The notes beneath the pieces are model-generated. The model had not been told where the DNA came from. It worked only from the letters and a program-made list of their open reading frames with translations, and did no database searches. The position numbers and the translations under genes are program-made. A stretch of DNA of 7,801 bases from Bacteroidales bacterium UBA6408 (GTDB lineage: Bacteria; Bacteroidota; Bacteroidia; Bacteroidales; UBA932): positions 39,552 to 47,352 of the forward strand of contig DJPQ01000064.1 of the NCBI GenBank assembly GCA_002439805.1. Direction: 5' to 3'. Positions within the stretch are counted from its first letter, which is position 1, and each line of letters starts with the position of its first letter. This document shows, piece after piece, positions 5,608 through 7,801 of the stretch.

Positions 5608-7797
5608 TTATTTTAAAGTGAACCTGACCGTCTGGAAGATGTCGGCCGACGAGGTGCCGAACATCGCCTCGAACTCTCCTTTTTCAGCGACCCATTCCTG
5701 TTTCGCGTCGTCGTAGAAACGCAGGTCCCGGGCGGTCAGAGACAGTTCCACGACACCGCTCTCCCCCGGTTCGAGCCATATTTTCCCGAAATCCTTGAGT
5801 TCCTTCAGAGGACGCGGAAGCGAGGACTCGACGTCGCGGACATAGAGCTGGACGGTCTGTGCGCCCCGTACCTTTCCGACATTCCTGACGGGAACGCGGA
5901 ACTTCAGCGAGCCGCCCTCACGGAGAGACTTGCCCGAAGCCTTGACCGGCCCGGTCTCGAAGTCGGTGTAGCTCAGGCCGTAGCCGAACGGGAACAGCGG
6001 ACGGATGCCCATCTTGTCGAACCAGCGGTAGCCCACGAAAATGCTTTCCTCGTAGACGACGTCACCGGTGTTGTTGCTGTCATAGATGTTGAAGTAATGT
6101 GGAGGATAGTCTTCGAGCCTATGCGCAATCGTGAACGGAAGCTTGCCGGAGGGGCAGACATTGCCGAAGAGCACGTCCGCAATCACGTTGCCGGTGTCGC
6201 TGCCGCCATACCATCCGTAGAGCACGGCCTCGGGAGCGTCGAGCCAGGGCATCGCTGCGGCGGAACCCGAGACGAGGGTCACGACAAGGCGGTCGCTGAC
6301 CTCCCCGAGAGCGGCGATGAGTTCCTCCTGCCCGTAGGAAAGCCCGTATTCGACGCGGTCCATTCCCTCGCAGTCCTGAGTCCCCCAGCGGTTGTGTCCG
6401 CCGAAGAAAAGCACGAGGTCGGCATCCCGGGCAGCCTCTACGGCCTCCTCACGAAGCGCGTCCATATCCTCCGGACGGCCGGAATTGCCCTTGGGACGGT
6501 AGCCCCGGACATAGCTGACCTCGGCACGGTCGCCCACGAGGGCGCAGACTCCCTCAAGCGGAGTGACCTCGTACTTGGTCTTGAGGTACATCGAGCCGCC
6601 TCCGCCGATATGCCTTGCGGTGGCGTTATCCCCCACGACGAGAATCTTCTTCACGCCGTCAAGGTCTATCGGAAGGGTATGTCCCTCGTTCTTGAGCAGC
6701 GTCACGCCCTCCTGCGCAATCTCACGCGAGGTGCGGAAATGCTCCGGAGAGGCAAAGGAGCCGAAGTCGGTGTTCCCGGACATTGTGGTGCGGAAAATCA
6801 GGCGCAGGACGCGGCGAGCCTTGTCGTCGAGACCCTCCGTCGGATATTTCCCGCTGCGGAGACCGGCCAAGTAGGGACCGGCGAGGAAGTAGGCCTCGTA
6901 GGAGTCGCCCCTGTCCTCGGCAAGGCCGTCGGTGCCGGTGCCGAACTCCATGTCAAGCCCGTTGAGGGCGGCCTGCTCGGTGTTGGTGACGCCTCCCCAG
7001 TCGGAGACGACCACGCCGTCGAAGCCCCATTCCTTTTTGAGTATGTCGTTCAGAAGATACTGATTTTCACAGCAGAACTCGCCCCTGTAGCGGTTGTACG
7101 CGCCCATCACCGCCCACACGCCGCCGTCCTTCACCGCAGCCTCGAAGGCAGGGAGGTAGATTTCACGAAGGGCACGGTCATCCACGACGGAGTTGGTCTT
7201 GTGGCGGTGCGCCTCCTGATTGTTCAGCGCGAAGTGCTTCACGCAGGCAGCCACCCCGTTTTCCTGAACACCCCTGATGTAGGGCACCGCCATCTGCGCC
7301 GCGAGGAAAGGGTCTTCGCCCATATATTCGAAGTTGCGGCCGCACAGAGGCGTACGGAAGATGTTCACTCCGGGCGCAAGCAGGACGGTCTTGCCCCGGA
7401 AGCGGGCCTCCTCGCCTATGTTCACGCCGTAGCGGTGGGCCATTTCGCGGTTCCATGTGGCCGCGAGGCAGGTCAGGTTCGGGTTTGCGGTGCAGGAGTC
7501 GTTGGTATGCCCCGCCCCTTTCCACTCGTCCCAGAGGTTGTCCTCACGGATGCCGAAAGGGCCGTCGCTCATCCACACGTCGGGTATGCCGAGCCTCGGA
7601 ACTCCCGGTGAGGAGAACTTGGACTGGGCGCTGAGCAGAGCGACCTTTTCTTCGAGGGTGAGCCGCGAGAGCGCGTCCTCGACACGGGCCTCGACGGGGG
7701 CGGCGGTGTCGAGATAGACAGGGGTGCCGCCCTGTGCGCATCCGGCACAGAACAGCACCGCCGTCAAAAGATGGTAGATGGTTGCCTTGAGGTTCAT
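5608..7797 (-). CDS. GH3 beta-glucosidase, BglB type with C-terminal Fn3-like domain, putative lipoprotein
   Basis: A complete 729-residue family 3 glycoside hydrolase, from a subgroup different from its downstream neighbour. The signal has hydrophobic residues 8-19 and Cys20 in CAGC, a fair lipobox; the following AQGG has no acidic surface-export signal, so the mature enzyme probably faces the periplasm. The barrel domain (about 35-335) has substrate-binding Asp78 in WMSDGPFGIR, RNFEYMGEDP at 154-163, Lys187-His188, and nucleophile Asp266 in GVVVSDWGGV. The second domain (about 360-560) has the probable acid/base Glu477 in CEGMDR; here YGLSYGQ replaces the more usual L-x-LP-x-x-Q. FGYGLSYTDF (604-613) leads into a fibronectin III-like domain with the LYVRD and RPLKELKDF motifs. 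There is no PA14 insert, which explains the length below that of PA14-carrying relatives. Predicted role: release of beta-linked glucose or a related sugar from oligosaccharide ends. The ATG at 7797 directly precedes the signal. Any promoter lies outside the window. Confidence 0.95.
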   Translation of the reverse strand: MNLKATIYHLLTAVLFCAGCAQGGTPVYLDTAAPVEARVEDALSRLTLEEKVALLSAQSKFSSPGVPRLGIPDVWMSDGPFGIREDNLWDEWKGAGHTNDSCTANPNLTCLAATWNREMAHRYGVNIGEEARFRGKTVLLAPGVNIFRTPLCGRNFEYMGEDPFLAAQMAVPYIRGVQENGVAACVKHFALNNQEAHRHKTNSVVDDRALREIYLPAFEAAVKDGGVWAVMGAYNRYRGEFCCENQYLLNDILKKEWGFDGVVVSDWGGVTNTEQAALNGLDMEFGTGTDGLAEDRGDSYEAYFLAGPYLAGLRSGKYPTEGLDDKARRVLRLIFRTTMSGNTDFGSFASPEHFRTSREIAQEGVTLLKNEGHTLPIDLDGVKKILVVGDNATARHIGGGGSMYLKTKYEVTPLEGVCALVGDRAEVSYVRGYRPKGNSGRPEDMDALREEAVEAARDADLVLFFGGHNRWGTQDCEGMDRVEYGLSYGQEELIAALGEVSDRLVVTLVSGSAAAMPWLDAPEAVLYGWYGGSDTGNVIADVLFGNVCPSGKLPFTIAHRLEDYPPHYFNIYDSNNTGDVVYEESIFVGYRWFDKMGIRPLFPFGYGLSYTDFETGPVKASGKSLREGGSLKFRVPVRNVGKVRGAQTVQLYVRDVESSLPRPLKELKDFGKIWLEPGESGVVELSLTARDLRFYDDAKQEWVAEKGEFEAMFGTSSADIFQTVRFTLK

Positions 7798-7801
7798 TAC
7801 T

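Noticed and set aside
5407..5616. A 69-codon plus-strand frame in the intergenic gap
   Set aside because: It overlaps the 3' end of the convergent GH3 gene, lies in AT-rich DNA, has no recognised domain and its composition looks like translated non-coding sequence.
6097..7611. A 504-codon open frame on the plus strand opposite the BglB-type GH3 gene
   Set aside because: It is the antisense shadow of a GC-rich gene. Its translation has no recognisable domain, while the minus strand encodes a complete GH3 with catalytic residues.

Overview
The window is a carbohydrate-degradation locus with three large genes, all read on the minus strand. In transcription order they are a GH3 beta-glucosidase-type lipoprotein (7797 to 5608), a second, BglX-type GH3 lipoprotein (5323 to 3119), and a very long exported protein starting at 3057 that is still open at base 1. 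I translated the third frame by hand: it has 1019 codons without a stop. It holds a complete alpha-N-acetylglucosaminidase (GH89, NAGLU family) followed directly by a GH20 beta-N-acetylhexosaminidase, whose second half lies outside the window.

The likely source is a GC-rich member of Bacteroidota, with Alistipes or another Rikenellaceae as the best guess. The coding DNA is GC-rich by eye (not counted), while the one large intergenic gap is strongly AT-rich. None of the three starts has a convincing Shine-Dalgarno sequence at the usual distance. Two of the proteins have Cys-containing lipoprotein-like signal sequences, and runs of exo-glycosidases of this kind are typical of Bacteroidota polysaccharide-utilisation loci. 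No SusC/SusD pair, regulator, RNA gene, insertion sequence or CRISPR array is visible, so the locus can only be called a fragment of a possible utilisation locus.

Layout: 1-3057 partial GH89-GH20 fusion; 3058-3118 a 61-base spacer; 3119-5323 BglX-type GH3; 5324-5607 an AT-rich gap of 284 bases that probably holds regulatory DNA; 5608-7797 BglB-type GH3; 7798-7801 edge. The short spacer suggests that the BglX-type gene and the fusion gene are co-transcribed. The long AT-rich gap may give that pair its own promoter.

Together the products would remove non-reducing-end sugars in the cell envelope: beta-glucosyl-type residues (two GH3 enzymes), alpha-GlcNAc (GH89) and beta-GlcNAc/GalNAc (GH20). 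The most notable observation is the joining of an alpha- and a beta-N-acetylhexosaminidase in one chain with almost no linker. This suggests a substrate rich in both anomers of terminal HexNAc, such as a host mucin-type or microbial glycan. The substrate is inference.
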